Assembly: GCA_949358305.1 (NCBI GenBank)
Contig: OX442320.1
Location: 5,596,259-5,660,258 of the forward strand
Direction of reading: 5' to 3'
DNA from: Strigamia acuminata
Taxonomy: Eukaryota; Arthropoda; Chilopoda; Geophilomorpha; Linotaeniidae
DNA length: 64,000 nt
In this document: positions 62,376-64,000 of the stretch, piece after piece
Position numbering within the stretch: position 1 is the first letter of the stretch
How the letters are laid out: every line of letters starts with the position of its first letter
Translations under genes and position numbers: made by a program
Notes under the pieces: model-generated
The model's input: the letters and a program-made list of their open reading frames with translations, nothing else
What the model was told of the DNA's origin: nothing
Databases searched by the model: none

Positions 62376-64000
62376 ATGGCATCCGTCGATCACGGCTGGA
62401 GTTGGGTTGTTTTAACAGCGAGTTTTTCCGTGTCTGGTATACTGTTTGGCCTTTCAAAATGTGCAGGAATTTTGTACACAGTTCTGCCACAAACCTACGG
62501 AATCAACAGATCTCAAGCTGCAACAATCACCACCTTGTACTCGGGTCTGATGTGTGCCTTTGGTTTGTATTCATAGCGATTGTTGAAAAGATTTATGAGT
62601 GGAATAATTTACTTTCTTTTCCTAGGTGTTATATCAGGAATGCTTTTAAAATATTTAACTGTTAGGAAAACAGTCGTTATTGCAGGAGTGTTGTGTTCTC
62701 TGGGTCTGTTTATTAGTTCACTAGCCAAAACGGCCACAGTGTTTTTTGTAGGATACGGAATAGTTCTTGGTAAGTATACGTGTAGTGTATACATTTACAG
62801 GTGAAAAAAAAAATACTCGTTCAAGTGGTAAGCTAAATAACTGACATGTACACCTGAAGCAAATTCGTACGCATGAAGAGGGCATGAGTACGTTCGTACA
62901 CATTAAAACTGCATTTTTACACATCAATACTGCATTCTTACACATCAAAACTGCACTTTTACACATCAAAATTGCGCTGTTCACTTCAAAACTGCACTTT
63001 TACACATTAAAACTGCATTCTTACACATCAAAACTGCATTCTCACACATCAAAACTGCACTTTCACACATTAAAACTGCATTCTTACACATCAAAACTGC
63101 ATTCTTACACATCAAAACTGCACTTTTACACATCAAAACTGCACTTTTACACATAAAAACTGCACTTTTACACATTAAAATTGCACTGTACACATCAAAA
63201 CTGCATTTTTACACATCAAAACTGCACTGTACACATCAAAACTGCACTTTTCACTTTAAAATTGCACTCTTACACATCAAAACTGCACTCTTGCACATCA
63301 AAACTGCACTGTACACATCAAAACTGCACTCTTACACATCAAAACTGTACTATACACATCAAAATTGCAATCTTACACATTAAAACTGCACTCTTACACA
63401 TCAAAACTGCACTGTACACATCAAAACTGCAATCTTACACATTAAAACTGCACTTTACACATCAAAACTGCATCTTATACATTAAAACTCCACTTTTACA
63501 CATCAAATCTGCACTTTACACATCAAAACTACACTCTTAGACATCAAAACTGCACTCTTAGACATCAAAACTGCACTCTTAGACATTAAAACTGCACTTT
63601 TAGACATCAAAACTGCACTGTACACATCAAAACTGCACTGTACACATCAAAACTGCACTGTACACATCAAAACTGCACTGTACACATTGTAAACATTTCA
63701 CAATTGTAAACATAAAAAAAGAAAAAATTAATTGAATAATTTTTTTTGATTTTCCAGCGGTTGGCGGTGGCCTCTCCATAGTTCCATCCCGAATGATTCT
63801 AATGGAATACTTCGACGAAAAACGCAACCTAGCCATTGGTCTAAGCCTAACAGGCTCCTGCGTGGGCGGCATCTGCATTCCTCCCCTAATGGAACGTCTC
63901 GAAGGACACTACGGCATCTCCGGCACAATGTTCATCTTCAGCGCCCTCGTCCTAAACATCATCCCAGCAGCCCTCACCTTTTTCCCAGTGAAAAAACCCA
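62376..64000 (+). CDS. SLC16-type transporter 3 (5' part; runs off the window)
   Basis: Exons 62376-62562, 62626-62769 and 63758 to the window end. Starts MASVDHGWSWVVLTASF, a DGGxGW-like first helix. The second exon is again 144 nt with the same phases as in transporters 1 and 2. Exon 3 holds GGGLSIVPSRMILMEYFDEK and RNLAIGLSL, the second SLC16 signature, then a helix pair. Upstream leader at about 62240-62375. Intron 2 (988 bp) is mostly a 20-bp array. More distant from copies 1 and 2 than those are from each other. Substrate unknown. Confidence 0.8.
62890..63690. repeat. 20-bp array in intron 2 of transporter 3
   Basis: About 38 units of ttacacatcaaaactgcact with small length variants. 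Open frames on both strands (HIKTALL-type repeats) are artefacts. Confidence 0.95.

Noticed and set aside
62890-63690. CRISPR-like or coding repeat array
   Set aside because: 20-bp direct tandem repeat without spacers, inside an intron.

Overview
This is eukaryotic, animal DNA. The evidence is compact multi-exon genes with GT-AG introns and metazoan proteins: RFC2, a Mondo/ChREBP-type bHLH-zipper factor, the kinetochore protein NUF2, the centriolar-satellite protein Moonraker, CCDC74/92-type coiled coils, SLC16 transporters and a WAP-like secreted peptide. The transposons (Ty3/Gypsy, TTAA-target and DD41D mariner types) suit an invertebrate, perhaps an arthropod, but I cannot name the species. 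Gene models were traced by eye. For every multi-exon model given here the exon lengths sum to an intact reading frame.

Left part (1-30.3 kb): an array of at least six copies of one small gene, all on the minus strand. Each intact copy has a signal-peptide exon, a Q/N/G-rich middle exon and a short Ser/Glu tail exon. The array is heavily invaded. One copy carries a ~630-bp insertion in an intron. One has lost two exons. A TTAA-flanked element of 14.4 kb (10102-24464) sits inside one repeat unit, and a full-length 12.8-kb Ty3/Gypsy element (10800-23630) sits inside that. The Gypsy element has 1078-bp LTRs that look identical, gag and pol joined by a canonical -1 slippery heptamer, and a spliced GC-rich third ORF of unknown function. 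Nearby lie a rearranged DD41D mariner, two small elements with TATA target duplications, a TA-target element and a solo LTR.

Middle part (30.3-35.5 kb): no convincing protein gene. Direct repeats on the left reappear inverted on the right, enclosing several short tandem arrays and isolated, well-formed splice sites. It may be a foldback-type element or a spliced non-coding locus.

Right part (35.6-64 kb): dense single-copy genes. In order: CCDC74/92-like gene 1 (-), two adjacent SLC16 transporters (+,+), an 80-aa WAP-like secreted peptide (-), a 154-aa coiled-coil protein (-) divergent from RFC2 (+), CCDC74/92-like gene 2 (-) with an RFX X-box upstream, Moonraker (+), Mondo (-), NUF2 (-), and a third SLC16 gene (+) cut by the window end. 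Many introns consist of a tandem array with its own motif. Themes are centriole/cilium and mitosis (Moonraker, CCDC74/92, NUF2), replication (RFC2) and monocarboxylate/sugar metabolism (SLC16, Mondo).
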